Source of the DNA: Streptococcaceae bacterium
GTDB taxonomy: Bacteria > Bacillota > Bacilli > Lactobacillales > Streptococcaceae
Reading direction: 5' to 3'
DNA: 20,818 bases
Assembly (NCBI GenBank): GCA_031270215.1
Contig: JAISYB010000034.1
Coordinates: forward strand, 1-20,818
Positions 5,935 through 14,665 of this stretch are shown piece by piece (position 1 is the stretch's first letter; every line of letters starts with the position of its first letter). The notes under the pieces were generated by a model. That model was not told where the DNA came from, made no database searches, and saw nothing but the letters and a program-made list of their open reading frames with translations. A program made the position numbers and the translations under genes.

Positions 5935-7011
5935 CTGCTGCCCCACCTTATTTTGAATTTCACTTTTTTGAGTAGTTAATGTAAATAAGCTTGCTAACTC
6001 TGGAATGAGTGTATCATCGGCATCAAGCAATTGCTTTTGCAGAAGCTTAAAAGCTTCGTTTTCTTGATTTAACTTAATATACATCGGAATAAGCTTCTTT
6101 AGTGCCGCAAGATTTTCCTCAGGTGTCAAATCCATTCGTAAATATTGCTCTAATAAAAAGGTTGCTAGGAGAGTTTCCCCTCTTAATGCAGCAAAGACCG
6201 CACGCTCAAAAATATCTATTTTTTCCTTCTTAGGCTCTAATTCAACAAGCTCAAACTGCTCCTCTACAAGTTCATCTTGATTGTCAGCGACTTCTGTATC
6301 AGCGACTTTATCTTCTTCTGCTTTTTCTTCTACTTCTTCGAGCTTTTCTGTTGCTTCTTCATCATCGCTAGCTTGTGCAACGATAAGCTCCTCTGGCTCA
6401 TCAGCTGCCAAGTCTGACGTTTCCTGCTCAATAGCAGATATTGTTTCGACCGCTTTAATCTCTTTTTCCGCTGTTTCTGATACTTCATTTGTTAGATTAA
6501 CCGTCAAGCATTTGAAAGAGCTGGGATATTCAAAGGTAGCTAGCTCTACTTCTTCGTCTGCCTGAACTTGAAGCTCATCTTCTTGTAGCTTAGCTTCTTC
6601 CACCTTAGCTTTTTCTAGTTTAGCTTTTTCCAACTTATCTTCTTCCAGATTAACTTTTTTCAATTTAGTTTTTTCCAGCTTAGCTTTTTTCTTAGGTTCT
6701 TTTTTAGTTTCTTTCTCAACTTTTTTATCAGCTTTTGATACTGGCTTGTGATAGATGAGTTGATAGAGTAAAAAGAACACGAGATATGAGAGTATCGGTA
6801 CACTACAAAGCAAGATTAGTTCCTGCTGCAATGCCCGAACTGGCATACCAAGCAAGTACGTATAAAAGAATTGATAGGCTAGAAAGCAGGCAATATTAAC
6901 ACTTATGATACTGGCGATTGACATAAACAATTTCTTTTTATTTAAAACAATCAGTCCGATTACAGCAATTAACCCTATCGTATAAATAATTGATAATAAT
7001 TTATAATCCAA
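5920..7011 (-). CDS. Membrane protein with pentapeptide repeats and helical C-terminus
   Basis: I do not recognise a named family. The start chosen is TTG at 7011 because AAAGGAGG sits 6 bases upstream; this gives 363 residues beginning (M)DYKLLSIIYTIGL. An upstream TTG at 7089 would add 26 residues but has no SD and coincides with a TTGACG -35 box. Three hydrophobic segments (about 7-23, 29-46, 63-86) are followed by a Lys/Glu-rich stretch of KLEKA-type five-residue repeats (about 111-150), a strongly acidic region (to about 260), and a helical C-terminal part (FERAVFAALRGETLLATFLL, LIPMYIKLNQENEAFKLLQK) resembling a TPR-like fold. The last residues RLTT and the stop lie in an intergenic repeat. 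It follows the his operon terminator, so it is probably a separate transcript. Confidence 0.7.
   Translation of the reverse strand: MDYKLLSIIYTIGLIAVIGLIVLNKKKLFMSIASIISVNIACFLAYQFFYTYLLGMPVRALQQELILLCSVPILSYLVFFLLYQLIYHKPVSKADKKVEKETKKEPKKKAKLEKTKLKKVNLEEDKLEKAKLEKAKVEEAKLQEDELQVQADEEVELATFEYPSSFKCLTVNLTNEVSETAEKEIKAVETISAIEQETSDLAADEPEELIVAQASDDEEATEKLEEVEEKAEEDKVADTEVADNQDELVEEQFELVELEPKKEKIDIFERAVFAALRGETLLATFLLEQYLRMDLTPEENLAALKKLIPMYIKLNQENEAFKLLQKQLLDADDTLIPELASLFTLTTQKSEIQNKVGQQRLTT
6562..6681 (-). repeat. 15-bp imperfect coding repeats (KLEKA-type)
   Basis: Eight imperfect 15-base units encode KLEKT, KLKKV, NLEED, KLEKA, KLEKA, KVEEA, KLQED and ELQVQ. They form a charged helix or coiled coil after the membrane segments. 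Confidence 0.8.
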
Positions 7012-7375
7012 GTAAATCCTCCTTTCCACGTTTAATCTTTTCTGTATTAATTCACTATTTAGCTTATACGACATTGGACGATACGTCAAGTTGATAATCG
7101 CTTTATATGTAATTAATAATCATTAAACATAAATTGTGAGAGTCAAACACCGGTATTTGCTCATTTAAATCGAACAAAAAAACGAGGTAGAATCCTACTC
7201 TCGAGTTTTTCGCTTGTACTAGGCATTAACGGTGAGCTTTACTGCTAGACATTGACCTGTGATAAAAATTCCTCTTGATGTCTGACGTATTGAGCGGGTG
7301 AGTATTATCCACATGAGAGAGTGAAAATCAGCAGCAGCCGTCCTAAAAACCTCCTCGCTCACGAAACCACTAATA
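7012..7375. other. Spacer between hisE and the membrane protein gene
   Basis: No gene is evident on either strand. It contains the his operon terminator (7176-7210). On the minus strand there is a possible promoter TTGACG (7089-7084), a 15-base spacer and TATAAG (7068-7063) for the gene starting at 7011. The 160 bases between the hisE stop and the terminator show nothing I can assign. Confidence 0.5.
7176..7210. terminator. Terminator of the his operon
   Basis: On the minus strand CGAG-A-GTAG pairs with CTACCTCG around a GATT loop (one bulged A), followed by seven Ts. A five-T run on the other strand makes it potentially bidirectional. It lies about 165 bases after the hisE stop. Confidence 0.75.
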
Positions 7376-7687
7376 TTAGTATTCGTCAATTACTTTTCGG
7401 TCATGAACATTGCTTTTTTTGCCAACCCTTGCTGCTAATTCATCAGAGATATCTGCCAAGCTAACGCCTTGTTCAACCAATAAAACGAGTAAATGATAAA
7501 CCAAATCTCCCGTTTCAGCAATTAATTCCTGATTATCATTCTTAGCGGCGATGATGACCTCTGTTGCTTCTTCACCAACCTTTTTAAGGATTTTATCCAA
7601 ACCCTTATCAAATAAATAATTGGTGTATGAGCCGTCCTTTGGCTGTTTCTTACGTTCTAAGATTTCTTGATAAACTTCGTTAATCAT
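7376..7687 (-). CDS. hisE: Phosphoribosyl-ATP pyrophosphatase (HisE)
   Basis: A 103-residue stand-alone HisE of the MazG-like all-alpha pyrophosphatase fold. It hydrolyses PR-ATP to PR-AMP and pyrophosphate, the second step of histidine synthesis. The core motifs are KKVGEEATEVIIAAK (35-49) and ETGDLVYHLLVLL (58-70), whose Glu and Asp residues bind Mg2+. In many bacteria it is fused behind HisI; here the two are separate, with the hisE ATG inside the last codons of hisI (8-base overlap). It is the last gene of the operon. Confidence 0.95.
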   Translation of the reverse strand: MINEVYQEILERKKQPKDGSYTNYLFDKGLDKILKKVGEEATEVIIAAKNDNQELIAETGDLVYHLLVLLVEQGVSLADISDELAARVGKKSNVHDRKVIDEY

Positions 7688-8018
7688 CTGTATTCTCCCT
7701 TTCTATCTTGTTAAAAAAGCAGCTGTGCCGTCCGGTATGACATGCTGCACCGATTTGATCCACCGCAATCAGCAGGGTATCTAAATCGCAGTCTGCCGTA
7801 ATGCTTCTAACGGTTTGAAAATGCCCACTGGTCGCTCCCTTATGCCAAAGCTCTCTGCGGCTTCTTGACCAATACCACATTTGTCCGGTTTCAAGCGTCC
7901 TTTGGTAGCTTTCCTGATTCATATAAGCAAGCATCAGCACATCTCCTGTACCGTACTCTGTCACAATGACTGGCATTAAGCCGCCTTGTTTATCAAAATC
8001 TAACTCAAGCTTCGTCAT
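7680..8018 (-). CDS. hisI: Phosphoribosyl-AMP cyclohydrolase (HisI)
   Basis: A 112-residue HisI that opens the adenine ring of PR-AMP (third step). It keeps the SRSRRELWHKGATSGH block (51-66), the Mg2+-binding aspartates in ADCDLD (Asp76, 78, 80), and the zinc cysteines Cys77, Cys93 and Cys100 (GAACHTGRHSC). There is no HisE domain; length fits the stand-alone form. The ATG follows AAAGGAGAAGCT, 10 bases after the hisF stop. Confidence 0.96.
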   Translation of the reverse strand: MTKLELDFDKQGGLMPVIVTEYGTGDVLMLAYMNQESYQRTLETGQMWYWSRSRRELWHKGATSGHFQTVRSITADCDLDTLLIAVDQIGAACHTGRHSCFFNKIERENTDD

Positions 8019-8028
8019 AGCTTCTCCT

Positions 8029-8784
8029 TTATCGTCTGATTGCTATCTTTTCTTTAGCGAGTAATGCTTTAGCTTCTGGAATACTAATCTCACCATAATG
8101 GAAAACACTGGCAGCAAGTGCTGCTGTCACATCTGTTTGTGCTAAAACCTCAGCAATATCTTCCTTACTCCCTGCTCCGCCTGAGGCAATCACTGGTACA
8201 GAAACGGCATTACAAATCGCTTGATTTAATTCTAAATCGTAGCCAGACTTTGTACCGTCCTTGTCCATTGAGGTCAAAAGAATCTCGCCTGCACCTAGCG
8301 CCACCGCCTGTTTCGCCCATTCAATTGCGTCAAGTCCAGTATCCTTGCGACCACCAGTCACAAAGACGTGCCACGAGCTGCCGACTCGCTTGGCATCAAT
8401 TGCCACGACAATACACTGATTGCCAAACTTTTCAGCACCCTCTTTAATGAGTTCGGGATTTTTAACTGCTGAGGAGTTGATTGCAATTTTATCTGCTCCG
8501 GCACGCAGCATTTTATTCATGTCATCAACTGAGCGTATGCCGCCGCCGACAGTGAATGGGATAAAAACTTGATCAGCAACGTGTGAGATGACCTCAACCA
8601 TTGTATCGCGTTCTTGATGTGTTGCAGTAATATCCAAGAAAACCAGCTCATCACAGCCTTGTTCGTAATAAGCTTTAGCAATTTCAACCGGATCACCAAC
8701 ATCGGTTAAATTAACAAAGTTAATCCCCTTAACAACACGACCTTCGGTGACATCTAAACACGGAATAATTCTTTTCGCTAACAT
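8029..8784 (-). CDS. hisF: Imidazole glycerol phosphate synthase, cyclase subunit (HisF)
   Basis: A 251-residue (beta/alpha)8 barrel. With HisH it converts PRFAR and ammonia into IGP and AICAR. The catalytic acid-base aspartates are Asp11 (IIPCLDV) and Asp130 (VVAIDAK). Phosphate-binding loops TVGGGI (78-83) and VIASGGAGS are intact, as is the usual 250-residue length. A 66-base gap separates it from hisA, with GGAGG before its ATG. Confidence 0.97.
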   Translation of the reverse strand: MLAKRIIPCLDVTEGRVVKGINFVNLTDVGDPVEIAKAYYEQGCDELVFLDITATHQERDTMVEVISHVADQVFIPFTVGGGIRSVDDMNKMLRAGADKIAINSSAVKNPELIKEGAEKFGNQCIVVAIDAKRVGSSWHVFVTGGRKDTGLDAIEWAKQAVALGAGEILLTSMDKDGTKSGYDLELNQAICNAVSVPVIASGGAGSKEDIAEVLAQTDVTAALAASVFHYGEISIPEAKALLAKEKIAIRR

Positions 8785-8850
8785 TTATTCCTCCAATCGT
8801 TCACATTCTTTTTTCGGTAGCTTAGCAACAATCCAGCTGTTTGGGAACTA

Positions 8851-9573
8851 TTAATTGTCATCAAAGCCACCTAGCTCAGCTAGGGTAATCTTACCGCTGT
8901 AATATGCCTTACCAACAATCACACCATGAACGCCAATTTTTTCTAGTTCAACTAGGTCTGAAGCAGCATGAACACCGCCTGAGGCAATGACCTTACCAAA
9001 TTCTAGGGTTTCAACTAGGCGTTGATAATGCAAGAAATTAGGTCCCTCCAACGTGCCATCACGGTCAACATCGGTATAAACAAATAACCGAACGCCCAAA
9101 TCCTCCATTTTCTTAGCTAAAATTAAATAATCCACATCGCTAACCTCAAGCCAGCCCTCTGTTGCCACCATGCCACCTTTGGCATCAATTCCGACAACAA
9201 TTTTATCATCGCCGAATTTGTGCAGGGACTCTGAAACAAAGTCTGGCGATTTAACCGCCATTGAACCAATAATCACGCGGTCAATTCCAGCCTTAAGATA
9301 GGCTTCAATTTGCTCAATCGTCCGAATACCGCCACCGACTTCGATTTTTAAACCTGTTTTTGCCTTGATTTCGGCAATTAATTTCGCATTGGTTGCCACA
9401 CCGTCCAAAGCGCCGTCAAGGTCAACCACGTGGATATATTCAACGCCTGCTTGGGCAAAAATTTCAGCCTGAGCCAAGGGACTTTGATTAACGACTGTTT
9501 CTTGATTAAAGTCACCTTTATATAAACGAACGGCACGACCGTCTTTAATATCAATTGCTGGTAGAATTTGCAT
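8851..9573 (-). CDS. hisA: Phosphoribosylformimino-5-aminoimidazole carboxamide ribotide isomerase (HisA)
   Basis: A 240-residue TIM barrel that isomerises ProFAR to PRFAR. Catalytic aspartates are Asp8 (LPAIDI) and the second at about 130 (VVGIDAK). VGGGIR (79-84) and VIASGGV form the two half-barrel phosphate sites. Start: the ATG at 9573 is preceded by AAGGAGTATATTG. A TTG one codon upstream gives a one-residue longer reading but worse spacing. It overlaps the 3' end of hisH by 23 bases, suggesting coupled translation. Confidence 0.96.
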   Translation of the reverse strand: MQILPAIDIKDGRAVRLYKGDFNQETVVNQSPLAQAEIFAQAGVEYIHVVDLDGALDGVATNAKLIAEIKAKTGLKIEVGGGIRTIEQIEAYLKAGIDRVIIGSMAVKSPDFVSESLHKFGDDKIVVGIDAKGGMVATEGWLEVSDVDYLILAKKMEDLGVRLFVYTDVDRDGTLEGPNFLHYQRLVETLEFGKVIASGGVHAASDLVELEKIGVHGVIVGKAYYSGKITLAELGGFDDN

Positions 9574-10174
9574 CAATATACTCCTTAAAGTTTAATAAAA
9601 TCTGCTGACCAACTGCTCCTGACTTCTCTGGGTGAAATTGCGCACCAAAGACATTCCCATTTGAAATCATCGCCGGAATAGTCATTGAATACTGACTGGT
9701 TGCATTCAGATACTCGCTCGGTACATCGGTATAGTAGCTGTGAACAAAGTAAACATACTCCCCGAAAATTCCCTTAGTTAATGGATTTTCCTGTGTAACC
9801 TCAAGCTGATTCCAGCCCATATGCGGTACAGGATAGTGTGGCTTAGCAGGAATAAGCCGACAGCTTCCAGGAATAAAGCCAAGACCTGATGTCAGCTGAT
9901 GCTCAAAGCTGACATCAAGTAATAACTGCATGCCAAGGCAAACGCCTAAAAGTGGCTTGCCAGCTGCCACAACTTCTTTTAATACTTCAATCAAGCCTCG
10001 CTGCTCAAGCTCTGCCATCGCTTTTGGAAAAGCGCCAACACCCGGTAGGATTAAGCCGTCTGCAGCTTTTATTTCCTTGATGTCACTGGATAGTTTTGAA
10101 GTCAAGCCGACCTTGGTTAAGGCACGCATGACATTTCTAGTATTACCAGCGTCGTAGTCGATAACAATAATCAT
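9551..10174 (-). CDS. hisH: Imidazole glycerol phosphate synthase, glutaminase subunit (HisH)
   Basis: A 207-residue class I glutamine amidotransferase that feeds ammonia to HisF. The triad is Cys79 in LLGVCLGMQLL, His181 and Glu183 in AQFHPEKSG. The oxyanion segment LPGVGAF (43-49) is present. Its ATG overlaps the hisB stop by one base (TAATG), and its 3' end overlaps hisA. Confidence 0.97.
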   Translation of the reverse strand: MIIVIDYDAGNTRNVMRALTKVGLTSKLSSDIKEIKAADGLILPGVGAFPKAMAELEQRGLIEVLKEVVAAGKPLLGVCLGMQLLLDVSFEHQLTSGLGFIPGSCRLIPAKPHYPVPHMGWNQLEVTQENPLTKGIFGEYVYFVHSYYTDVPSEYLNATSQYSMTIPAMISNGNVFGAQFHPEKSGAVGQQILLNFKEYIDANSTSN

Positions 10175-10758
10175 TACAACACACCCTTTGTAGAGTTAAC
10201 ACCCTTAATCTCCGGATTAATCGTGATTGCTTCACGTATGGCACGACCAGCTGCTTTAAATAAGCTTTCGATTTTGTGATGTGTATTTTTCCCATGTAAT
10301 ATTTTTAAATGCAAATTCATCTGCAAATTAAAAGCTAATGCTTGGAAAAATTCCTCAGCAAGCTCTGTATCAAATGAACCAAGTTTAGGATTGTCAAATA
10401 CGGCATCAAAGACGAGAAAGCTCCTGCCTGATAAATCAAGACTTGCCATACCTAAGGTTTCGTCCATTGGTACAAAGCTTGTGCCGTAGCGGTTAATTCC
10501 GGCTTTATCACCAAGCGCTTCTTTGATTGCCTGTCCTAAAACAATGCCGACATCTTCAACTGTATGATGGCTATCCACCTCTAAATCACCGTCAACATCA
10601 ATGATTAAAGAAATTCGCGAGTGACGGGCAAACAATATCAGCATATGATCGAAAAAGCCGACACCTGTCTTAATTTCAACAGGCTCTTGCTTGTCTAAAT
10701 CCAGTGATAGCTTGATTTTAGTTTCAAATGTATTGCGTTTGATTGTTGCTTCTCTCAT
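10174..10758 (-). CDS. hisB: Imidazoleglycerol-phosphate dehydratase (HisB, monofunctional)
   Basis: A 194-residue enzyme that dehydrates IGP to imidazole acetol phosphate. Metal-binding histidine clusters FFDHML (35-40), DSHHTVED (62-69) and THHKIE (159-164) are intact. It has no N-terminal HAD phosphatase domain, unlike enterobacterial HisB, so histidinol-phosphate dephosphorylation must come from another gene; hisK at 16291 fills that gap. The 93 bases between serB and hisB carry nothing obvious. Confidence 0.97.
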   Translation of the reverse strand: MREATIKRNTFETKIKLSLDLDKQEPVEIKTGVGFFDHMLILFARHSRISLIIDVDGDLEVDSHHTVEDVGIVLGQAIKEALGDKAGINRYGTSFVPMDETLGMASLDLSGRSFLVFDAVFDNPKLGSFDTELAEEFFQALAFNLQMNLHLKILHGKNTHHKIESLFKAAGRAIREAITINPEIKGVNSTKGVL

Positions 10759-10851
10759 TTTTACACCTGACCTTTCATGAAATGCTAAATGAGCACATTA
10801 AACTCACAAAGCTGAATTGGAAATAGATTTATTTATCAAATCAAGTCACGG

Positions 10852-11496
10852 TTAACGTAACGTAATAAATTCCAAGGCTTTTAATAAATTGCGCTGATTA
10901 ATTTTATAAGGGGCTTGTGCTTGAACCACTGGCTTAGCATCAAAGGCAATCCCTATCCCAGCCGCTTGAATCATTGGTAAATCATTGGCACCGTCACCTA
11001 TTGCCACTGTCTGAGTAATTGGTATGTCAAATTGCTTTGCCCATTGATTAAGCTTGGCCAATTTAACCTCCTTGGTGACAATTTCGCCTAAAAGCTGACC
11101 GGTTAATTTACCGTCAATGACTTCTAAGCGATTGGCCTTCACAAGGTCAATATCGACAAGCTTTGCTAGTCGGTCAACTGTTTCATGAAAACCGCCAGAA
11201 ACCACACCAACCACCCAGCCTTGCTGCTTTAAGGTGGCAATTAACTCGGCTGCGCCTTCGGTAAAGCTGATTTGCTCAATCACCTCATCAAAGACCGCCT
11301 CCGGCAGACCCTTTAGCAAAGAAACACGCTCTCTTAGCGCCGCTTCAAAATCTAGCTCGCCATTCATCGCCCGTGCGGTAATGCCTGCCACCTTCTCGCC
11401 AACGCCGGCAATTTCACCTAAAATGTCGATTCCTTCTTGATTAATTAAGGTACTATCGACGTCCATAATTAAAAGACCTTTTTTTCGATGCGTCAT
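10852..11496 (-). CDS. serB: HAD-family phosphoserine phosphatase (SerB-like)
   Basis: A 214-residue HAD phosphatase. Motif I MDVDST (Asp12 nucleophile, Asp14 acid), motif II VVSGGF (Ser100) and motif III GDGANDLPM (168-176) are complete. The cap segment DFEAALRERVSLL (49-61), together with Glu21, matches substrate-binding positions of phosphoserine phosphatases, which supports serine synthesis over histidinol-phosphate hydrolysis. No N-terminal ACT domain is present. Start: the ATG at 11496 has AAAGGAG six bases upstream; a longer reading from 11529 would add eleven residues and place the SD inside the coding region. Its position between hisD and hisB is unusual for a serine gene. Confidence 0.9.
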   Translation of the reverse strand: MTHRKKGLLIMDVDSTLINQEGIDILGEIAGVGEKVAGITARAMNGELDFEAALRERVSLLKGLPEAVFDEVIEQISFTEGAAELIATLKQQGWVVGVVSGGFHETVDRLAKLVDIDLVKANRLEVIDGKLTGQLLGEIVTKEVKLAKLNQWAKQFDIPITQTVAIGDGANDLPMIQAAGIGIAFDAKPVVQAQAPYKINQRNLLKALEFITLR

Positions 11497-11575
11497 TTTC
11501 ATCTCCTTTATACGCTGTGAAAATATCAAGCGTTTCAGTGCCGTACGATAAACAATGAGCTAAAACATACAGACA

Positions 11576-12853
11576 TTATCTTTTCTCAATCGCCTTAGCA
11601 TGTCCATCTAGCTCTTCCTTATAAGCTAATGCGGTAATGTATGGCTTGGCAGCTTGTAAGGCAGCTTGGTCATAATATGTAAACTGCATGCGTTTGACGA
11701 AATCATGAACACCGAGCGCTGATGAAAAACGTGCCGTCCCATTAGTTGGTAGAACGTGATTTGTTCCAGAAAAATAGTCCCCGACTGGCTCGCTAGTATA
11801 TTTACCAAGAAAAACTGAACCAGCATTTTTGATTTTACCGAGATATTTAATCGGATCCTCTAACTCAATCTCCAAATGTTCAGGAGCAACCTTATTCATT
11901 AAATCAAACATATGCTCGATTGTATCGGTGACAATCGTTCGACCATTATTCTTAATTGCCGGTCTGGCAATCGCTTCACGAGGTAATTCTCGTAATTGGC
12001 GCTCAATTTCCTCGTCAACTGCTTGAGCGAAAGCTTCAGAATTTGTAACTAAAATTGCCCGCGCAAGTTTATCATGCTCAGCTTGTGAGAGCAAATCTGC
12101 TGCTACGTATGCCGGATTTGCTGTATCATCCGCAATCACACCGACCTCAGACGGTCCAGCAATCATATCAATTCCTACTTGACCAAAAACTTGTTTTTTA
12201 GCCGTTGCCACAAAAATATTTCCCGGTCCTACAATTTTATCAACCTGTGGAATCGTTTCTGTCCCAAAGGCTGCTGCTGCCACACTCTGCGCACCTCCAA
12301 TTTGAAAAATCTTATCCACGCCTGCTAAACGTGCGGCTACTAAAATCGCTGCATTAAATTGATGATCCTTCGGTGGCGGTGTCAGCATGATGATTTCGGA
12401 AACACCGGCAATTTTGGCTGGCAATGTATTCATCAAGACACTTGACGGATAGGCGGCAGTTCCTCCCGGTACGTAGACTGCAACTCGCTCAATCGGCACA
12501 ATCATTTGACCACGTATAACCCCCTGACTTGGAAAATCTGTAAAGCCCCGCTCTTTTTGCTGTTCATGATAAGAGATGATGTTTGCCTTCGCACGCTCTA
12601 ACGCCTCTAGCACCTCCGACTCAATCCTCTGAAATGCTTCATCAATCAGTGCCTTAGGAACTTCTAAATCTTCTAGCTTAACACCGTCAAACTGTGCTGT
12701 ATAATCAATTAACGCTTGGTCGCCGTCACGTTTAATCGTTTCAATAATTTCTGCGACCGCTGCTTCTACATTTTCATTTTTCTGATTTAAAGCAATTTGT
12801 TCCTGCTTTAAAACAGCAACAATTTCCGCAACACTACCTGTTAATCGCTTCAT
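11576..12853 (-). CDS. hisD: Histidinol dehydrogenase (HisD)
   Basis: A 425-residue NAD- and zinc-dependent enzyme that oxidises L-histidinol to L-histidine in two steps. With this start the family residues fall at their E. coli numbers or one off: zinc ligands Gln257, His260, Asp359 and His418; catalytic pair Glu325 and His326 in APEHLE. The GPGN segment (209-212) and AGPSEVGVIAD (232-242) mark the NAD site. The ATG at 12853 was chosen over an upstream TTG because AAAGGTGAG has better spacing. It overlaps hisG by 20 bases. Confidence 0.97.
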   Translation of the reverse strand: MKRLTGSVAEIVAVLKQEQIALNQKNENVEAAVAEIIETIKRDGDQALIDYTAQFDGVKLEDLEVPKALIDEAFQRIESEVLEALERAKANIISYHEQQKERGFTDFPSQGVIRGQMIVPIERVAVYVPGGTAAYPSSVLMNTLPAKIAGVSEIIMLTPPPKDHQFNAAILVAARLAGVDKIFQIGGAQSVAAAAFGTETIPQVDKIVGPGNIFVATAKKQVFGQVGIDMIAGPSEVGVIADDTANPAYVAADLLSQAEHDKLARAILVTNSEAFAQAVDEEIERQLRELPREAIARPAIKNNGRTIVTDTIEHMFDLMNKVAPEHLEIELEDPIKYLGKIKNAGSVFLGKYTSEPVGDYFSGTNHVLPTNGTARFSSALGVHDFVKRMQFTYYDQAALQAAKPYITALAYKEELDGHAKAIEKR

Positions 12854-13496
12854 CAAAGCTCACCTTTTCCTTTCCAACAATCTGCTCAATTTGATTAATA
12901 AATGGCATTACCGCAGGATTACTCTTAATTGCTGCTTTATTTGCAATCAAGCGTGCTGAAATGCGACAAATGTCCTCAAAAACACTCAAACCATTTTCCC
13001 TCAATGTGCTGCCTGTTTCAACAATATCAACAATTGCGTCAGCTAAATGTAAAACTGGCGAGATTTCAACGGAGCCTTCTATCTTGATAATCTCGACATC
13101 CTCATTTCTTGAATTGAAGAAATTACTTGCTACCGTCGGATACTTTGAAGCAATTCGCTTGCGCTTATGGTCCTTTGGATTGTAATCCGGTGTTGAAGCC
13201 ACTGCAAATTTGCAAATTCCAAGGTTTAAATCAAGCATTTCATAGTAACCATAGGGATGCTCGATTAAGACATCTTTGCCGACAACGCCTAAATCCGCAA
13301 CACCATGTCTAACATAGGTTGTCACGTCTGGCGCTTTGACTAAAAGAAAACGAAATTTACCATCAGGACTTTCAAAAATCAATTTTCGCTTTTTGTCCTT
13401 GATGAAAGTCATGTCAAATCCAGCAGCTTCAAGTAGCTTAACTGTTTCCTTTTCCAGTCGCCCCTTTGTTAGGGCAATTGTAATTGGTTTATTCAT
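12834..13496 (-). CDS. hisG: ATP phosphoribosyltransferase, catalytic short form (HisG)
   Basis: A 220-residue HisG without the C-terminal ACT-like regulatory domain, so it is of the short type that acts only in complex with HisZ. It condenses ATP and PRPP, the first committed step. ITIALTKGRL (5-14) and the PRPP-binding VDIVETGSTLRENGL (156-170) are intact. It overlaps hisZ by 8 bases and hisD by 20 bases, consistent with stoichiometric production with HisZ. Confidence 0.97.
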   Translation of the reverse strand: MNKPITIALTKGRLEKETVKLLEAAGFDMTFIKDKKRKLIFESPDGKFRFLLVKAPDVTTYVRHGVADLGVVGKDVLIEHPYGYYEMLDLNLGICKFAVASTPDYNPKDHKRKRIASKYPTVASNFFNSRNEDVEIIKIEGSVEISPVLHLADAIVDIVETGSTLRENGLSVFEDICRISARLIANKAAIKSNPAVMPFINQIEQIVGKEKVSFDEAINR

Positions 13497-14655
13497 CTCG
13501 CAAAACCTCCTTGACTAGCTCGCCATTGACAAAATACCAAACGGCTTGATATTGCCACTTTTCGGCAAAAAGTCTTGTATCACTCAGCTTAGAAAACAAG
13601 GATAACTCAATCTTTTCATCAACTAAACGTGTTGCCTTTGCCACCTCATCTATTTCAAAATGAAGCAATATCTTCTCTTTTCTCCGCGTTGTCTGCTTTT
13701 TGTAGAGTAAATCAAAGACTGATTCTAAATTCATCGCCCAACCCACAGAGCTTGTCTTAGCCATATCAAAGCGCTGGAATAAGTAATCATAGCGCCCGCC
13801 GCTTAAAAATGCTTCAGGAATACCCTCGCTAAAGCTAGCAAACATAATTCCTGTATAATAATCCATTGCACCAACCATTCCCAAATCAACACGTAAATTC
13901 TCCTGTGTGCTTGCCGGAAACAGCCGAACTAGATGTTCAATTTCAGATAAGTCTACTAAAATCGGATGTTCATTCGGCAAAAGCTGCTTAGCCTGCGCTA
14001 AAACCGGTTCTATTTGACCAAATAGCTTTGGTATTTCAGCAATAAAAGCATCTAAATCACTCGGAAAATTTTTAGTAAATGTGTATAACTCCGTAATATT
14101 TTTGTTTAAGACATGTTTTTTTAACTCATCTCGAGCTTGCTCTGAAAGCTTAAGCTCACTGACTATCTTGGAAAAGATTGCAGCATGCCCAATCTCAATA
14201 TGAAATGTCGGAACATCTAACTGCTTTAAAATATATTCTGCCGATAAAATCGCTTCTACCTCAGCTTTAATAGATGGAAATCCGATGATTTCAACGCCAA
14301 CCTGTGTAAATTCATTCTGCAAACCTTTCATTTCATCATGATAGCGAAAGATTTTCCCGCTGTACATCAGCTTCAATGGTAAATCAATCTTAGTTGATGC
14401 CACAACACGACCAACAGGCAGAGTCATATCCGGTCTAAGCGTCAAAAGTCGCCCTTGTGCATCAAAAAAACGATATAAATCATCCTGATTGCGTTCATCC
14501 TCAAAAACCTCAGCAAATTCAATCGTTGGTGTTTCGATTCGCTGAAAACCGCGCTCACCTAACAGACGATTGACCTGCCCTTCCAGTTGATAAACACCCT
14601 TAGCACGACGGAACAGCTTATCATGTGTTCCTGAAGGTAATTGTTTCTTTCTCAC
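13489..14655 (-). CDS. hisZ: ATP phosphoribosyltransferase regulatory subunit (HisZ)
   Basis: A 388-residue paralogue of histidyl-tRNA synthetase that lacks the anticodon-binding domain. It forms the regulatory part of the HisG-HisZ complex and senses histidine. HisRS-like elements are LRPDMTLPVGR (73-83), the motif 2 region IFRYHDEMKGLQNEF (102-116) and GGRYDYLFQRF (about 281-291). Length and its place directly before short HisG argue against a true HisRS. The ATG is 10 bases after the hisC stop. Confidence 0.95.
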   Translation of the reverse strand: MRKKQLPSGTHDKLFRRAKGVYQLEGQVNRLLGERGFQRIETPTIEFAEVFEDERNQDDLYRFFDAQGRLLTLRPDMTLPVGRVVASTKIDLPLKLMYSGKIFRYHDEMKGLQNEFTQVGVEIIGFPSIKAEVEAILSAEYILKQLDVPTFHIEIGHAAIFSKIVSELKLSEQARDELKKHVLNKNITELYTFTKNFPSDLDAFIAEIPKLFGQIEPVLAQAKQLLPNEHPILVDLSEIEHLVRLFPASTQENLRVDLGMVGAMDYYTGIMFASFSEGIPEAFLSGGRYDYLFQRFDMAKTSSVGWAMNLESVFDLLYKKQTTRRKEKILLHFEIDEVAKATRLVDEKIELSLFSKLSDTRLFAEKWQYQAVWYFVNGELVKEVLRDE

Positions 14656-14665
14656 TTGGCTCTCC

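Noticed and set aside
6281..6565. Plus-strand Ser/Ala-rich ORF
   Set aside because: Antisense of the acidic region of the membrane protein; Glu/Asp codons read backwards give Ser-rich peptides.
7012..7089. N-terminal extension of the membrane protein from TTG at 7089
   Set aside because: No SD precedes it, the TTG is part of a TTGACG -35-like box, and a strong AAAGGAGG lies before the TTG at 7011.
8118..8447. Plus-strand ORF of 109 codons inside hisF
   Set aside because: Antisense shadow of a well-conserved gene with low-complexity, non-protein-like composition.
11497..11529. Longer SerB start at 11529
   Set aside because: The extra eleven residues have no family counterpart, and the AAAGGAG site would fall inside the coding sequence.
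13489..14655. Histidyl-tRNA synthetase
   Set aside because: The protein lacks an anticodon-binding domain and is immediately followed by short-form hisG, which marks it as HisZ.
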